Assembly (NCBI GenBank): GCA_945952065.1
Contig: CAMFGY010000010.1
Coordinates: 62,001 to 126,000, forward strand
Source: an uncultured Burkholderiales bacterium
GTDB taxonomy: Bacteria; Pseudomonadota; Gammaproteobacteria; Burkholderiales; Burkholderiaceae_C
DNA: 64,000 bases
Direction: 5' to 3'
Part shown: in pieces, positions 1 through 9,110 of the stretch
Numbering within the stretch: position 1 is the first letter of the stretch
How the letters are laid out: every line of letters starts with the position of its first letter
Made by a program: the position numbers and the translations under genes
The notes under the pieces: generated by a model
Told to the model about the DNA's origin: nothing
What the model saw: only the letters and a program-made list of their open reading frames with translations
Database searches by the model: none

Positions 1-939
1 AAGAACGCCAGCAATGTGACCGAAGTCAGCTACCTACCCATCAAGTCTGACCCGACCCGCGTGGCCGCGCTGCTGTCCGGCGATGTGGACATGCTGACCG
101 ATCTGCCCACCCAAGACGTGGCCAAGCTCAAAAGCGACCCCAAGCTCAAGGTCATCGAGGGCCCCGAGGTGCGCACCATCTTCTTCGTGATGGACCAGGG
201 CAGCGATGAACTGCAAGGCTCCAATGTGAAGGGCAAAAACCCCTTCAAGGACAAACGGGTGCGCGAGGCGTTGAGCGTGGCGATTGACCGCGAGGCCATC
301 AAACGCACCATCATGCGCGGCCTGTCCATCCCGGCCGGCATCATGGTGGCGCCAGGCGTCAACGGCAACACGCCGGAACTGGACACACCGCTGAAGGCCG
401 ATACCGAAAAGGCCAAAAAGCTCTTGGCCGAGGCCGGCTACCCGAACGGCTTTGAAGTGCCACTGAATTGCCCGAACAACCGTTACGTCAATGACGAAGA
501 GGTCTGCCAAGCGGTGGTTTCGATGTGGGCCAAGATCGGCATCAAAGCCAAGCTAGCCGCCCTGCCCTTCGCACAGCACAGCCAAACCTTCCAACGCTTT
601 GAAGCCCCGCTGTTTATGTTGGGCTGGGGCGTGGCCACTTACGACGCGCAGTACTTCCTGCAAGCCGTGGCGCGCACCAAGGCAACCGGCGCCGACGGCA
701 ATTTCAACTTCGCCAAACTCAGCGACGCCAAGCTGGACCAGTTGGTGGACGGCATGAAGGTGGAAGTGGACGTCACCAAGCGCAACGCCATGATCCGCGA
801 GGCCTTGCTGCGGGTGCGCGATGAGACCCTCTTCATCCCGCTGCACCACCAAATGCGCCCCTGGGCCATGCGCGCCAATGTGGAAACCATCCATCGCTCG
901 GATGACCGCCCCGAGGCTAGGCTGACGCATCTCAAATAA
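1..939 (+). CDS. ABC transporter periplasmic substrate-binding protein, family 5 (3' part)
   Basis: This is the C-terminal part of an extracellular solute-binding protein of the DppA/OppA family (SBP_bac_5), the periplasmic receptor of a peptide- or opine-type ABC importer. The reading frame is already open at base 1 and stays open, so the true start and signal peptide lie outside the window; a GTG at 16 is internal. Visible family features are the ALLSGDVDM segment, the hinge-region KGKNPFKDKRVREALSVAID block with the conserved VR.A...AID pattern, and a PLHHQ segment near the end that is usual in lobe II. About 312 residues are present of a usual 500-540. A hairpin terminator follows the stop. 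The transporter's permease and ATPase genes are not seen. The ligand cannot be told from this part. Confidence 0.85.
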   Translation, partial: KNASNVTEVSYLPIKSDPTRVAALLSGDVDMLTDLPTQDVAKLKSDPKLKVIEGPEVRTIFFVMDQGSDELQGSNVKGKNPFKDKRVREALSVAIDREAIKRTIMRGLSIPAGIMVAPGVNGNTPELDTPLKADTEKAKKLLAEAGYPNGFEVPLNCPNNRYVNDEEVCQAVVSMWAKIGIKAKLAALPFAQHSQTFQRFEAPLFMLGWGVATYDAQYFLQAVARTKATGADGNFNFAKLSDAKLDQLVDGMKVEVDVTKRNAMIREALLRVRDETLFIPLHHQMRPWAMRANVETIHRSDDRPEARLTHLK

Positions 940-963
940 GCGCGGCCTTGCCGCTCTCAGCTG

Positions 964-986
964 GGCCACCTTCGGGTGGCCTTTTT
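964..986 (+). terminator. Rho-independent terminator after the ABC binding-protein gene
   Basis: A perfect 7-bp stem, GGCCACC / GGTGGCC, closes a TTCG tetraloop and is followed directly by five T. It lies 25 bases after the stop of the binding-protein gene and touches the stop codon of the convergent AraC-type gene. The T run is only on the plus-strand side, so it should act on plus-strand transcripts. Confidence 0.85.
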
Positions 987-2110
987 CATGGCGCGGCGCG
1001 CTCGCCGCGCAAACGCGCCCGCAGCGCGGTCGGCGTCAGGCCAAACCAGCGCCGCACGGTGCGGCTGAAGTTGGACGTATCGACAAACCCCAGATCGGCC
1101 GCAATCCATTCCACCGAGCGTTGCCCTTGACGCAAGGCCCGCAATGCCTGCTCTTGGCGCACGCTGTCCAAGACCGACTGATAGGTACAGCCCTCCTGCC
1201 GCAAATGGCGGATCAAGGTGCGCACCGACACATGGCAATGCGCCGCCGCCTGCGCCACACCCGGAAACGGCGCGCCCGGCGCCCGACTCAAGAGCAGTTG
1301 CTGCACCCGTTGCCCCCAGGCCCCCGGCCCTCCCCGGCTTTGCGCCAGTTCGCGCTCGCAATCCTGGCGCGCGGCCTCAAAAGCTCTTGCATCGGCGGTC
1401 AGACAGGGCAAATTCAGTAACTCATCATTCAGACGGAATGCCAACAGCGGCGCATCAAAGCGCAGCGGGCCATCGAAACACTGCCGCAGCCGCGCAAGCC
1501 AGGCCGGGTCGAGAGGCTCGGGCAGTGGCAGATCGATCACCAAGCCCTGCACCCGCTGCCCCACCACCGACTCCATCAAACGCAGCGCCGTGCCCAAGAC
1601 CATGTCCAGCACAAAGCCCCTCGCCTGCCCGAGGTCACAACACTCATGCACCAAGAGGACGGCGGCACCACCGCCCTGCGGCCCCTCGCTCCACTCAAAG
1701 CGCAGCAGGCCATTGCGCAGGCTGGCAAAACGCGCGGCGGTCTGCAAGGCCTGACGCAAATCGCGGCTCGCCACCATGGCGTAACCCAAGGCCCCATGCG
1801 CCGAAATCTGGGCCATTTGCCCCAAGTCCAGCCCCAATGCGGGTCGATCGCTCACAGCCAAAGCCGCCAGCACCAAACGGTGCACGACGCCAAATTCCAG
1901 CATCTGTTCGCGCACCGAAAGCTCGCCCCAACTCAAACCCGCGGACGCCAGGCTTCCCTCCACATCGGCCCCCATGCTGCGCAAGAGCATGCACAGCAAG
2001 CGCGCGTACGTGGGGTGGACCTGCGCGGCACCCACCGGCGTTAGCGCCGCCCCGGCTGCAACAGCAAGAGGCGCGGGCCTGTAGCCAAGGTCTGAAGGAA
2101 TGCCGCTCAT
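986..2110 (-). CDS. AraC-family transcriptional regulator (arabinose-binding-domain subgroup)
   Basis: A 374-residue regulator with an N-terminal ligand-sensing domain of the Arabinose_bd type (about residues 35-220) and a C-terminal AraC/XylS double helix-turn-helix. In the latter the second helix-turn-helix reads IAADLGFVDTSNFSRTVRRW and ends with the usual GLTPTALR. The ATG at 2110 (MSGIPS) gives the family length; the frame stays open further upstream but that stretch overlaps the divergent gene. It is transcribed away from the alkane hydroxylase gene 93 bp away, the arrangement expected for a regulator that controls its divergent neighbour, as known for AlkR-type AraC regulators of alkane genes. 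The effector is unknown; control of alkB is inference. Confidence 0.85.
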   Translation of the reverse strand: MSGIPSDLGYRPAPLAVAAGAALTPVGAAQVHPTYARLLCMLLRSMGADVEGSLASAGLSWGELSVREQMLEFGVVHRLVLAALAVSDRPALGLDLGQMAQISAHGALGYAMVASRDLRQALQTAARFASLRNGLLRFEWSEGPQGGGAAVLLVHECCDLGQARGFVLDMVLGTALRLMESVVGQRVQGLVIDLPLPEPLDPAWLARLRQCFDGPLRFDAPLLAFRLNDELLNLPCLTADARAFEAARQDCERELAQSRGGPGAWGQRVQQLLLSRAPGAPFPGVAQAAAHCHVSVRTLIRHLRQEGCTYQSVLDSVRQEQALRALRQGQRSVEWIAADLGFVDTSNFSRTVRRWFGLTPTALRARLRGERAAP

Positions 2111-2203
2111 GGCTTGGCACTTTATGACGATAGCTTGCCACTTGCCTCGGTGTTTGCGCAGGGGTGACTCCAAGACACTGCGGCAAAACACAGGAGACCC
2201 GCG

Positions 2204-3406
2204 ATGAGCCACGCCTTGTCCTCGCCACCCCACAAAACGCCCGAGCATCTGCCGCCCGAGCCCACGGCCCCCTATCGCGACCGCAAACGCTACGCCTGGC
2301 TGCTGAGCCTGCTGGTGCCCGCTTCGGTCACCTTGGGGCCGGCCCTGCTGCTCTGGCGTGGCGAAGCCCGCCTGCTGTGGCTGCCGGTGGCGTTTTTGTA
2401 CGGCGTCGTGCCGCTGATCGACTGGCTCTTGGGCACCGACCGCAGCAACCCACCAGAAGCTGCCGTGCCCGCGCTGGATGCCGACCCCTATTACCGCCGC
2501 GTCACCTATGCCTTGGTGCCGATTCTTTGGCTGGCCTTCATCTACTGCGTCTGGTTCGTGGCCAAGCACGAATTGCCCTGGCATGGCGTTGTGGCCATGG
2601 TCATCATCACCGGATCGGTCGGCGGCTTTTGCATCAATCTGGGCCATGAGTTGGGCCACAAACAAAGCCTGCTCGAGCGCTGGCTGGCCAAGCTGGTATT
2701 GGCCACCACCGGCTACGGGCACTTCTACATAGAACATAACCGCGGCCATCATCGGGATGTGGCCACACCGCTGGACCCGGCCTCCTCACGCATGGGGGAG
2801 TCGATCTACCGTTTTTTACTGCGCGAGATGCCAGGAGCCTTCAAGCGCGCTTGGGCCCTGGAAAGCACTCGCCTGCACAAAGCCGGGCTGCCGCTGTGGT
2901 CGCTGAAAAATGAGATCCTGCAACCCGCACTGATCACGCTCGCGCTATGGGGCTGCTTGCTGCTGTGGCTGGGGATTCAGGTCTTGCCTTTCATTCTGGC
3001 GACCGCCTTCTGGGCCAACTTTCAGCTCAGCTCGGCCAACTATGTTGAGCATTACGGCCTGTTGCGCCAGCGCTTACCCAATGGTCGGTATGAGCCCTGC
3101 CAGCCCCATCATTCCTGGAACAGCAATCACATCTTCTCCAACTGGGCGGTCTTCCATCTGCAGCGCCACTCCGATCACCACGCCCATCCGCTGCGGCGCT
3201 ATCAATCGCTGCGTCACTTTGAGAACCTGCCGCAACTGCCCAGCGGCTACTTTGGCATGTTCAGCATTGCCTATATCCCGCCGCTTTGGTTCAAGGTGAT
3301 GGACGAGCGGCTGCTCGCCGTGGTGGGTCGCGACCCACAGCGCATCAACTTTGAGCCCGGGCGAAAAGCCGAGTTGATGGCCCGTTATGGCCTGCACAGC
3401 ACTTGA
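2204..3406 (+). CDS. alkB: Alkane 1-monooxygenase (AlkB-type, membrane non-haem di-iron)
   Basis: This integral-membrane di-iron hydroxylase would oxidise the terminal carbon of n-alkanes or related chains, with electrons from rubredoxin and rubredoxin reductase. All diagnostic histidine boxes are present: HELGHK at residues 148-153, EHNRGHH at 177-183, NYVEHYGL at 279-286 and LQRHSDHHAH at 319-328. Hydrophobic segments near residues 31-50, 57-76, 101-120, 128-146 and 240-272 fit the six-helix topology. At 400 residues it has the usual AlkB length. AGGAGA ends 8 bases before the ATG. No rubredoxin gene or fused rubredoxin domain is visible here, so the electron partners must be elsewhere. An AraC-type regulator is divergent. 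The substrate range cannot be read from sequence. Confidence 0.93.
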   Translation: MSHALSSPPHKTPEHLPPEPTAPYRDRKRYAWLLSLLVPASVTLGPALLLWRGEARLLWLPVAFLYGVVPLIDWLLGTDRSNPPEAAVPALDADPYYRRVTYALVPILWLAFIYCVWFVAKHELPWHGVVAMVIITGSVGGFCINLGHELGHKQSLLERWLAKLVLATTGYGHFYIEHNRGHHRDVATPLDPASSRMGESIYRFLLREMPGAFKRAWALESTRLHKAGLPLWSLKNEILQPALITLALWGCLLLWLGIQVLPFILATAFWANFQLSSANYVEHYGLLRQRLPNGRYEPCQPHHSWNSNHIFSNWAVFHLQRHSDHHAHPLRRYQSLRHFENLPQLPSGYFGMFSIAYIPPLWFKVMDERLLAVVGRDPQRINFEPGRKAELMARYGLHST

Positions 3407-3714
3407 GCGTGAGGCTTTTGGCGCGCAAGCTTGCCAGAAGCCCGCATGCCCGAAAGTTGTCGCCCATCGCGCAACTCTTTGGCCCTGGCTTCGGAGCTGG
3501 CGGCTCACCCCAGTCCGAAAGCCTTTTGACAACGCTCACCCGTGTCAAGGTGCCGCGGCATTGCTGCTCGGTTTTGGACGCCCCAGTTGGACCCAGGCGC
3601 CGTTGGCAAGCTCTGGTCAAGCCGCTGGAGACCTCCGCACAAATCTGCAATTCCCCTCATATCAAACAGGGATTTCAGCGCGCAAGATGAGCCCAAGCAG
3701 TCATTGGAGTTCAT
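3407..3714. other. Intergenic stretch between alkB and dctA
   Basis: 308 bp without a convincing gene. It holds a small perfect palindrome GCAAGCTTGC at 3425-3434 just after the alkB stop, too short and without a T run to call a terminator. A Shine-Dalgarno GGAG lies at 3706-3709, five bases before the dctA ATG. The dctA promoter must lie in this stretch, but I see no clear -35/-10 pair and no convincing sigma-54 site. Confidence 0.6.
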
Positions 3715-5037
3715 ATGCAAGCGAGACAGCCTATTTACAAATCCCTGTATGCCCAGGTCATTGGCGCCATTGTGATCGGCGTACTGCTGGGCCACTTCTA
3801 CCCCGAAAGCGGCGCCGCCATGAAGCCGCTAGGCGATGGCTTTATCAAGCTGATCAAGATGATCATCGCCCCCATCATCTTCTGCACCGTGGTGGTGGGC
3901 ATTGCGGGCATGGAAGACATGAAGAAAGTCGGCAAGACCGGCGGCTTGGCCCTGCTCTACTTTGAGATTGTGTCCAGCCTGGCCTTGATCATCGGCCTGG
4001 TGGTGGTCAATGTGCTGCAACCCGGCGTCGGCATGAATGTGGACCCGGCGCATCTGGACACCAAGGGCATTGCCGCCTACACCGGCCCCGGCAAGATGCA
4101 AAGCACCACCGAGTTCTTGCTGGCCATCATTCCCACCACGGTGGTTGATGCCTTTGCCAAGGGCGAAATGCTGCAGGTCTTGTTGATCGCGGTGCTGTTT
4201 GGTTTTGCCCTGCATCGCTTTGGCGGACGCGGCACCTTGGTCTTCGATTTGATTGAGAAGAGCAGTCATGTGTTGTTCGTGATCGTCGGCTACATCATGA
4301 AGCTGGCCCCGATCGGCGCCTTTGGTGCCATGTCTTTCACCATCGGCAAATACGGCCTGAGCTCGCTGGTGCAATTGGCCAAGCTGATGGGCAGTTTCTA
4401 CCTGACCTGCCTGCTTTTCATCATCATCGTTCTGGGCGGCATTGCGCGCTTGCATGGCTTCTCGATCTTCAAGTTCATTCGCTACATCAAGGAAGAATTG
4501 CTGATCGTGTTGGGCACCTCCTCCTCAGAATCGGTGCTGCCGCGCATGATGGCCAAGATGGAAAACCTGGGCGCCAAAAAGTCCACCGTGGGCCTGGTGA
4601 TCCCAACCGGTTATTCCTTCAATCTGGACGGCACCTCCATCTATCTGACCATGGCGGCCGTCTTCATCGCACAGGCAACCAACACGCCGATGACGCTGAC
4701 TCAGCAGCTCACCCTGCTGGCCGTGCTCTTGCTGACCTCCAAAGGCGCAGCGGGTGTGACAGGCAGCGGCTTCATCGTGCTGGCGGCCACGCTCAGCGCG
4801 GTGGGCGGCGTGCCGGTGGCCGGCCTGGCGCTGATTCTGGGCATCGACCGTTTCATGAGCGAAGCCCGCGCACTGACCAACTTGATCGGCAACGGTGTGG
4901 CAACCCTGGTGGTGGCCAAATGGACGGGCGACCTAGACATGCAGCGCATGCAGCGCCACTTGAACAATGAGACCGATCTCGAAGCCGACGCCCCGGAACA
5001 GGTGCTGGATCGCGTCAACAATCATTTGAAGGCCTGA
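3715..5037 (+). CDS. dctA: C4-dicarboxylate:cation symporter DctA
   Basis: This 440-residue inner-membrane carrier of the DAACS family imports succinate, fumarate and malate with protons or sodium. Family signatures are clear: the serine-rich re-entrant loop [12 protein letters not shown] near residue 265, the [15 protein letters not shown] motif near 300, and the [20 protein letters not shown] motif near 380 that carries substrate- and cation-binding residues. N-terminal hydrophobic helices start at about residue 12 and match DctA rather than GltP in order and length. GGAG is well placed before the ATG. The gene is followed by a strong terminator and looks monocistronic. No DctB/DctD two-component genes are next to it, so regulation is not visible here. 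Confidence 0.93.
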   Translation: MQARQPIYKSLYAQVIGAIVIGVLLGHFYPESGAAMKPLGDGFIKLIKMIIAPIIFCTVVVGIAGMEDMKKVGKTGGLALLYFEIVSSLALIIGLVVVNVLQPGVGMNVDPAHLDTKGIAAYTGPGKMQSTTEFLLAIIPTTVVDAFAKGEMLQVLLIAVLFGFALHRFGGRGTLVFDLIEKSSHVLFVIVGYIMKLAPIGAFGAMSFTIGKYGLSSLVQLAKLMGSFYLTCLLFIIIVLGGIARLHGFSIFKFIRYIKEELLIVLGTSSSESVLPRMMAKMENLGAKKSTVGLVIPTGYSFNLDGTSIYLTMAAVFIAQATNTPMTLTQQLTLLAVLLLTSKGAAGVTGSGFIVLAATLSAVGGVPVAGLALILGIDRFMSEARALTNLIGNGVATLVVAKWTGDLDMQRMQRHLNNETDLEADAPEQVLDRVNNHLKA

Positions 5038-5060
5038 AGTCACAGGCTTCAAACACGCCA

Positions 5061-5098
5061 AAGCCCCGGTGCTGTTGCAGCCGGGGCTTTTTGTTTTT
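5061..5098 (+). terminator. Rho-independent terminator of dctA
   Basis: A perfect 9-bp stem, AAGCCCCGG / CCGGGGCTT, closes an 11-base loop and is followed by TTTGTTTTT. It lies 24 bases after the dctA stop, between dctA and the convergent nitronate monooxygenase gene. Confidence 0.9.
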
Positions 5099-5130
5099 GG
5101 GCTGCGGCAGCGCTGGGCTGCCATGCCGCT

Positions 5131-6084
5131 TCAGCGCAGGGCCAGGCGTTCGCGTGCGGCTTGGTACTCGCGCGCCAAACGCGCCACCAGTTGCGCGGCC
5201 GGCACCACTTCGCGCACGGCGCCAATGCCTTGGCCGCAGCCCCAGATGTCCTTCCAGGCCTTCTTGGCGTCGCCACCAAAGTTCATGGCGCTGGGGTCGC
5301 TCTCGGGCAGTTGGTCCGGGTCCATGCCGGCATTGATGATGGAGCCGCGCAGGTAGTTGCCGTGCACGCCGGTGAACAGATTGCTGTAGACGATGTCATC
5401 GCTATTGCTGTCCACAATCATCTGCTTGTAGGCCTCGGAAGCGCGCGCCTCCTCGGTGGCGATGAAGGCCGAGCCGATGTAGGCAAAGTCTGCGCCCATG
5501 GCCTGTGCGGCCAAAACCGCGTCGCCACTGGCGATGGAGCCCGACAGCGCCAGTGGGCCATCGAACCATTCACGGATTTCCTGAATCAAGGCAAAGGGGC
5601 TCTTCACCCCGGCATGGCCACCCGCGCCAGCGGCCACGGCGATCAAGCCGTCCGCGCCCTTCTCGATGGCCTTCTTGGCGAACTTGTTGTTGATGACGTC
5701 ATGCAGCACCACGCCACCCCAGCCATGCACGGCCTGATTGACATCTTCGCGCGCGCCCAGCGAGGTGATGATGATGGGCACCTTGTACTTGGCGCACACC
5801 GCCATATCGTGCTCGAGCCGTTCATTGCTCTTGTGCACGATCTGGTTGATGGCAAAAGGCGCAGCCGGTTTGTCCGGGTTGGCCTTGTTGTAGGCCGCCA
5901 GTTCGGTGGTGATTTCGTTCAGCCACTCATCCAACAACTCGGCCGGGCGCGCGTTCAGCGCCGGCATCGAGCCGACCACGCCGGCCTTGCACTGGGCAAT
6001 CACCAGCTTGGGGTTGCTGATGATGAAGAGGGGCGAGCCGATGATGGGCAGCGGCAGGTTTTGCAATATCGGGGGCAAGGACAC
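5131..6084 (-). CDS. Nitronate monooxygenase / NPD-type FMN-dependent oxidoreductase
   Basis: A TIM-barrel flavoenzyme of the nitronate monooxygenase (2-nitropropane dioxygenase) family, which oxidises alkyl nitronates such as propionate-3-nitronate using FMN and oxygen. The N-terminal PIIGSPLF motif, the AAGAGGHAG loop with the catalytic histidine, and the FMN-phosphate-binding region ALSGSIASGDAVLAAQAMGA are all present. I chose the GTG at 6084 because GGAGA precedes it at good distance and it gives 317 residues, the family length; an in-frame ATG at 6131 would overlap the acyl-CoA dehydrogenase gene. It is the last gene of a minus-strand group behind acyl-CoA dehydrogenase and etf genes, so it may act on an acyl or nitro compound feeding into beta-oxidation (inference). 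Confidence 0.87.
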   Translation of the reverse strand: MSLPPILQNLPLPIIGSPLFIISNPKLVIAQCKAGVVGSMPALNARPAELLDEWLNEITTELAAYNKANPDKPAAPFAINQIVHKSNERLEHDMAVCAKYKVPIIITSLGAREDVNQAVHGWGGVVLHDVINNKFAKKAIEKGADGLIAVAAGAGGHAGVKSPFALIQEIREWFDGPLALSGSIASGDAVLAAQAMGADFAYIGSAFIATEEARASEAYKQMIVDSNSDDIVYSNLFTGVHGNYLRGSIINAGMDPDQLPESDPSAMNFGGDAKKAWKDIWGCGQGIGAVREVVPAAQLVARLAREYQAARERLALR

Positions 6085-6121
6085 CTCAGTCTCCGTTCGT
6101 TCTTTTTTTGGGTGAGTCGGT

Positions 6122-7915
6122 TCAGAAGGCATCCAAAGCCATGGCGGTGACGCTGTCGGCACCTTCCACAATGGCCTCGCGCAGGCTGCTGCTGCGGGTC
6201 AAGATGTGCTCGGCGTAGAAGCGGGCCGTGGCGATCTTGGCGCTCATGAAGGCCGCGTCTTCGCCCGCCGCCAGCTTGTCTTCGGCCACCAGGAGCGCGC
6301 GCGCCAGCTGCCAACCCGCCACCAGATTGCCGGCCAGCATCAGATAAGGCACCGAGCCCGCATAGGCGGCGTTGGGATTGCTGCGCGCATTGGCCACGAT
6401 GAAGCCCACCACATCAAGGTAAGCCAAGCGTGCGGCGCTCAGGCGCTTGTGCACCGCCAGCGCAGCGGCGCTGCCGCGTGCGAGCAACTGGGCCTCGGTC
6501 GCTTCCACCAAGGCGGCCACCGAGCGGGCGAACTCGCCGCCGTCGCGGCTGGTCTTGCGGCCGACCAGGTCATTCGCCTGAATGGCGGTGGTGCCTTCGT
6601 AAATGGTCAGGATCTTGGCATCGCGGTAGTACTGGGCCGCGCCGGTTTCTTCGATGAAGCCCATGCCGCCGTGGATTTGCACGCCCAGGTCTGTCACTTC
6701 CAAGCTCATCTCGGTGCTGTAGCCCTTGATCAGCGGCACCAAGAATTCGTAGAAGGCCTGCGCTTGCTTGCGCACCTCGGCATCGGCATGGTGATGGGCG
6801 GTGTCGTAAGCACTGGCGCCCACCAAGGCCATGGCGCGGCAGCCTTCGGTCAGGGCACGCATGGTCATCAGCATGCGGCGCACATCGGGGTGATGAATGA
6901 TGGCGCCGCTGCTGGGCAACGAGCCATCGACCGGGCGCGACTGGATGCGCTCACGCGAGAAAGTCGCCGCCTTTTGATAGGCCCGCTCGGCCACCGCAAT
7001 GCCCTGCACGCCCACGCCAAAGCGGGCCGCGTTCATCATGATGAACATGTACTCCAGGCCGCGGTTTTCTTGGCCGATCAGGGTGCCAATGGCGCCCCCG
7101 TGGTCGCCAAACTGCAGCACCGCCGTCGGGCTGGCCTTGATGCCCATCTTGTGTTCGATGGAAACGCAGTGCGCATCGTTGCGCGCGCCCAGCGAGCCAT
7201 CGGCATTGACCAGGAACTTGGGCACCAGGAACAGGCTGATGCCCTTCACGCCCTCGGGTGCACCGGCCACACGGGCCAGCACCAAGTGCACGATGTTCTC
7301 GGCCATATCGTGCTCACCATAGGTGATGAAGATCTTGGTGCCGAAGATTTTGTAAGTGCCGTCAGGCTGCGGTTCGGCGCGGGTGCGCACCTGGGCCAGG
7401 TCTGAGCCGGCCTGGGGCTCGGTCAGATTCATGGTGCCGGTCCAGCTGCCATCCACCAGCTTGGGGATGAAGATGTTCTTTTGCTCCTCGGAGCCCGCAG
7501 TCAACAGCGCCTCGATCGCGCCGTCGGTCAGCAGCGGGCACAGCGCAAAGCTGACATTGGCGCTGTTGATCATTTCGCCGCATGCAGCGCCAATGATTTT
7601 GGGCAGGCCCTGGCCGCCAAACTCGGTGGGGTGCTGCAGGCCTTGCCAGCCGCCTTCAGCGAACTGCTTGAAGGCCTCTTTGAAGCCGGGCGTGGTGAAG
7701 ACCTGACCCTCTTTCCAATAGGAGGGATTTTTGTCCCCTTCCCAATTCAGCGGCGCGATCACGTCTTCATTGAGTTTGGCGCATTCTTCCAAAACGGCCT
7801 GCGCGGTCTCGATGCCATAGTCGGCAAACGCGGGGATCTGCTCGGTCAAGGACTGCAGGCCAGCGAGTTCCTGCATATTGAACAGCATGTCTTTGACGGG
7901 GGCGCGGTAGGTCAT
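6122..7915 (-). CDS. Acyl-CoA dehydrogenase (long form with C-terminal AcylCoA_DH_C domain)
   Basis: This 597-residue FAD enzyme introduces the alpha,beta double bond in acyl-CoA and passes electrons to ETF, whose genes are directly upstream. The N-terminal adjacent domain, the FAD-binding MNLTEPQAGSDL stretch near residue 160, the ARFGVGVQG helix region and the IYEGTTAIQANDL motif with the probable catalytic glutamate are all visible. After that motif come about 140 more residues, typical of the DmdC/FadE5-like long subfamily and not of short-chain ACADs (about 380 residues). The ATG at 7915 has GGAGA upstream. The NMO gene follows after 37 bp and is probably co-transcribed. The exact chain length or branched substrate cannot be told. 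Confidence 0.92.
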   Translation of the reverse strand: MTYRAPVKDMLFNMQELAGLQSLTEQIPAFADYGIETAQAVLEECAKLNEDVIAPLNWEGDKNPSYWKEGQVFTTPGFKEAFKQFAEGGWQGLQHPTEFGGQGLPKIIGAACGEMINSANVSFALCPLLTDGAIEALLTAGSEEQKNIFIPKLVDGSWTGTMNLTEPQAGSDLAQVRTRAEPQPDGTYKIFGTKIFITYGEHDMAENIVHLVLARVAGAPEGVKGISLFLVPKFLVNADGSLGARNDAHCVSIEHKMGIKASPTAVLQFGDHGGAIGTLIGQENRGLEYMFIMMNAARFGVGVQGIAVAERAYQKAATFSRERIQSRPVDGSLPSSGAIIHHPDVRRMLMTMRALTEGCRAMALVGASAYDTAHHHADAEVRKQAQAFYEFLVPLIKGYSTEMSLEVTDLGVQIHGGMGFIEETGAAQYYRDAKILTIYEGTTAIQANDLVGRKTSRDGGEFARSVAALVEATEAQLLARGSAAALAVHKRLSAARLAYLDVVGFIVANARSNPNAAYAGSVPYLMLAGNLVAGWQLARALLVAEDKLAAGEDAAFMSAKIATARFYAEHILTRSSSLREAIVEGADSVTAMALDAF

Positions 7916-7970
7916 GTGATGTCTCCAGCAATACGAATTGAGGGGCGTTCAGAGGGGTGCAGATGGAATA

Positions 7971-8001
7971 AGGGCGCCGCGACCGTGAAGTCGGGCGCCC
8001 T
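7971..8001 (-). terminator. Possible terminator or stem-loop after etfA
   Basis: An 8-bp perfect stem (AGGGCGCC at 7971-7978 with GGCGCCCT at 7994-8001) lies between the etfA stop and the acyl-CoA dehydrogenase start. On the minus strand only a short TTATT follows, so it may attenuate rather than end transcription. Confidence 0.4.
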
Positions 8002-8042
8002 GGGGCTCACTCCATCAAAGAGTTTCCCGGTGTTGCAGCCGA

Positions 8043-8975
8043 TCAGAGGCTCTTCACCAATTCCGGCACGGCGTTGAACAAATCGGCTTCCAGGCTGTAG
8101 TCAGCCACCGAGAAGATCGGCGCTTCTGGATCCTTGTTGATCGCCACGATCACCTTGGAGTCCTTCATACCGGCCAAGTGCTGGATGGCACCGCTGATAC
8201 CGGCGGCGATATAGAGCTGAGGCGCCACGATCTTGCCGGTCTGGCCGACCTGCCAATCGTTCGGCGCATAACCTGCATCCACGGCGGCACGCGAGGCGCC
8301 CAGTGCGGCACCCAGCTTGTCGGCCAGCGGGGTCAGCACTTCCATGAACTTCTCGTTCGAGCCCAGGGCACGACCACCGGAGACGATGATCTTGGCGGCG
8401 GTCAATTCGGGGCGGTCGCTCTTGGTTACTTCACGGCCGGCAAAGCTGCTCTTGCCGCTGTCGGCGGCAGCCGCCACGGTTTCAACTGCAGCGCTACCGC
8501 CGCTGGCCGCTGCAGCGTCAAAGCCGGTGGTGCGTACGGTCAGCACCTTGGTGGCATCACTGCTTTGCACAGTGGCGATGGCATTGCCGGCGTAGATGGG
8601 GCGCTCAAAAGTGTCGGCGCTGATGACCTTGGTCACATCGCTCAATTGCGCCACATCCAGCAGCGCGGCCACGCGCGGGGCCACGTTCTTACCGGAAGCG
8701 GTGGCTGGGAACAGAATGTGGCTGTAGCCGGACGCCAGCGCCAGCACCTGGGCGGCCAGGTTCTCGGCCAGGCCGTTTTCCAGGCCCGCAGCGTCGGCGT
8801 GCAGCACCTTGCTCACGCCGGCGATTTGCGCGGCGGCCGAGGCGGCAGCGCCGGCATTGAAGCCCGCCACCAGCACATGCACATCGCCGCCAGCGGCCAG
8901 CGCCGCGGTCACGGTGTTCAGCGTTGCGCCCTTGATGGAGGCGTTGTCGTGTTCAGCAATCACGAGAGCAGTCAT
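8043..8975 (-). CDS. etfA: Electron transfer flavoprotein alpha subunit
   Basis: The FAD-carrying alpha subunit of the soluble ETF heterodimer takes electrons from acyl-CoA and other dehydrogenases and delivers them to ETF:quinone oxidoreductase. The C-terminal FAD domain is clear: [11 protein letters not shown] near residue 200, [19 protein letters not shown] near 243 and the [15 protein letters not shown] motif near 284. The N-terminal half is alanine-rich and more variable, as usual. At 310 residues it has standard length; AGGAGATTG precedes the ATG. It lies 135 bp downstream of etfB, separated by a GC-rich structured element. Its position beside an acyl-CoA dehydrogenase supports a role in acyl degradation. 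Confidence 0.95.
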   Translation of the reverse strand: MTALVIAEHDNASIKGATLNTVTAALAAGGDVHVLVAGFNAGAAASAAAQIAGVSKVLHADAAGLENGLAENLAAQVLALASGYSHILFPATASGKNVAPRVAALLDVAQLSDVTKVISADTFERPIYAGNAIATVQSSDATKVLTVRTTGFDAAAASGGSAAVETVAAAADSGKSSFAGREVTKSDRPELTAAKIIVSGGRALGSNEKFMEVLTPLADKLGAALGASRAAVDAGYAPNDWQVGQTGKIVAPQLYIAAGISGAIQHLAGMKDSKVIVAINKDPEAPIFSVADYSLEADLFNAVPELVKSL

Positions 8976-9039
8976 TTCAATCTCCTATTCAATGCGCTGA
9001 CTCCGTCAGCGCATTCTTGATACCTTGTCGCGCAGGGGC

Positions 9040-9105
9040 CGCGGATCCGGCTTTGCCGGGCCGACGGGCCCGCTCCCTTGAGGGGGTGGCGCGTCGCGCC
9101 GCGGG
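9040..9105. repeat. GC-rich intergenic element with four tandem small palindromes
   Basis: Between etfB and etfA four short inverted repeats follow each other: CCGGC-TTT-GCCGG (9047-9059), GGGCC-GAC-GGGCCC (about 9058-9071), CCCT-TGA-GGG (9075-9084) and GGCGCG-T-CGCGCC (9088-9100). The stretch resembles intergenic, REP-like elements common in this lineage, but I see only this one copy in the window. It probably forms stem-loops in the etfB-etfA mRNA. Confidence 0.5.
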
Positions 9106-9110
9106 GGTGG

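Noticed and set aside
1144-2127. A 327-codon plus-strand frame antisense to the AraC-type gene
   Set aside because: Pro/Arg/Ala-rich composition without domains, opposite to a well-supported regulator gene.
3590-3640. A sigma-54 promoter in front of dctA
   Set aside because: TTGGCAAGC near 3603 resembles half of a -24/-12 element, but the TTGC part at fixed spacing is missing.
5161-7405. Long plus-strand open frames across nitronate monooxygenase and acyl-CoA dehydrogenase
   Set aside because: Both are antisense to genes with clear catalytic motifs and ribosome sites; the products look like antisense filler.
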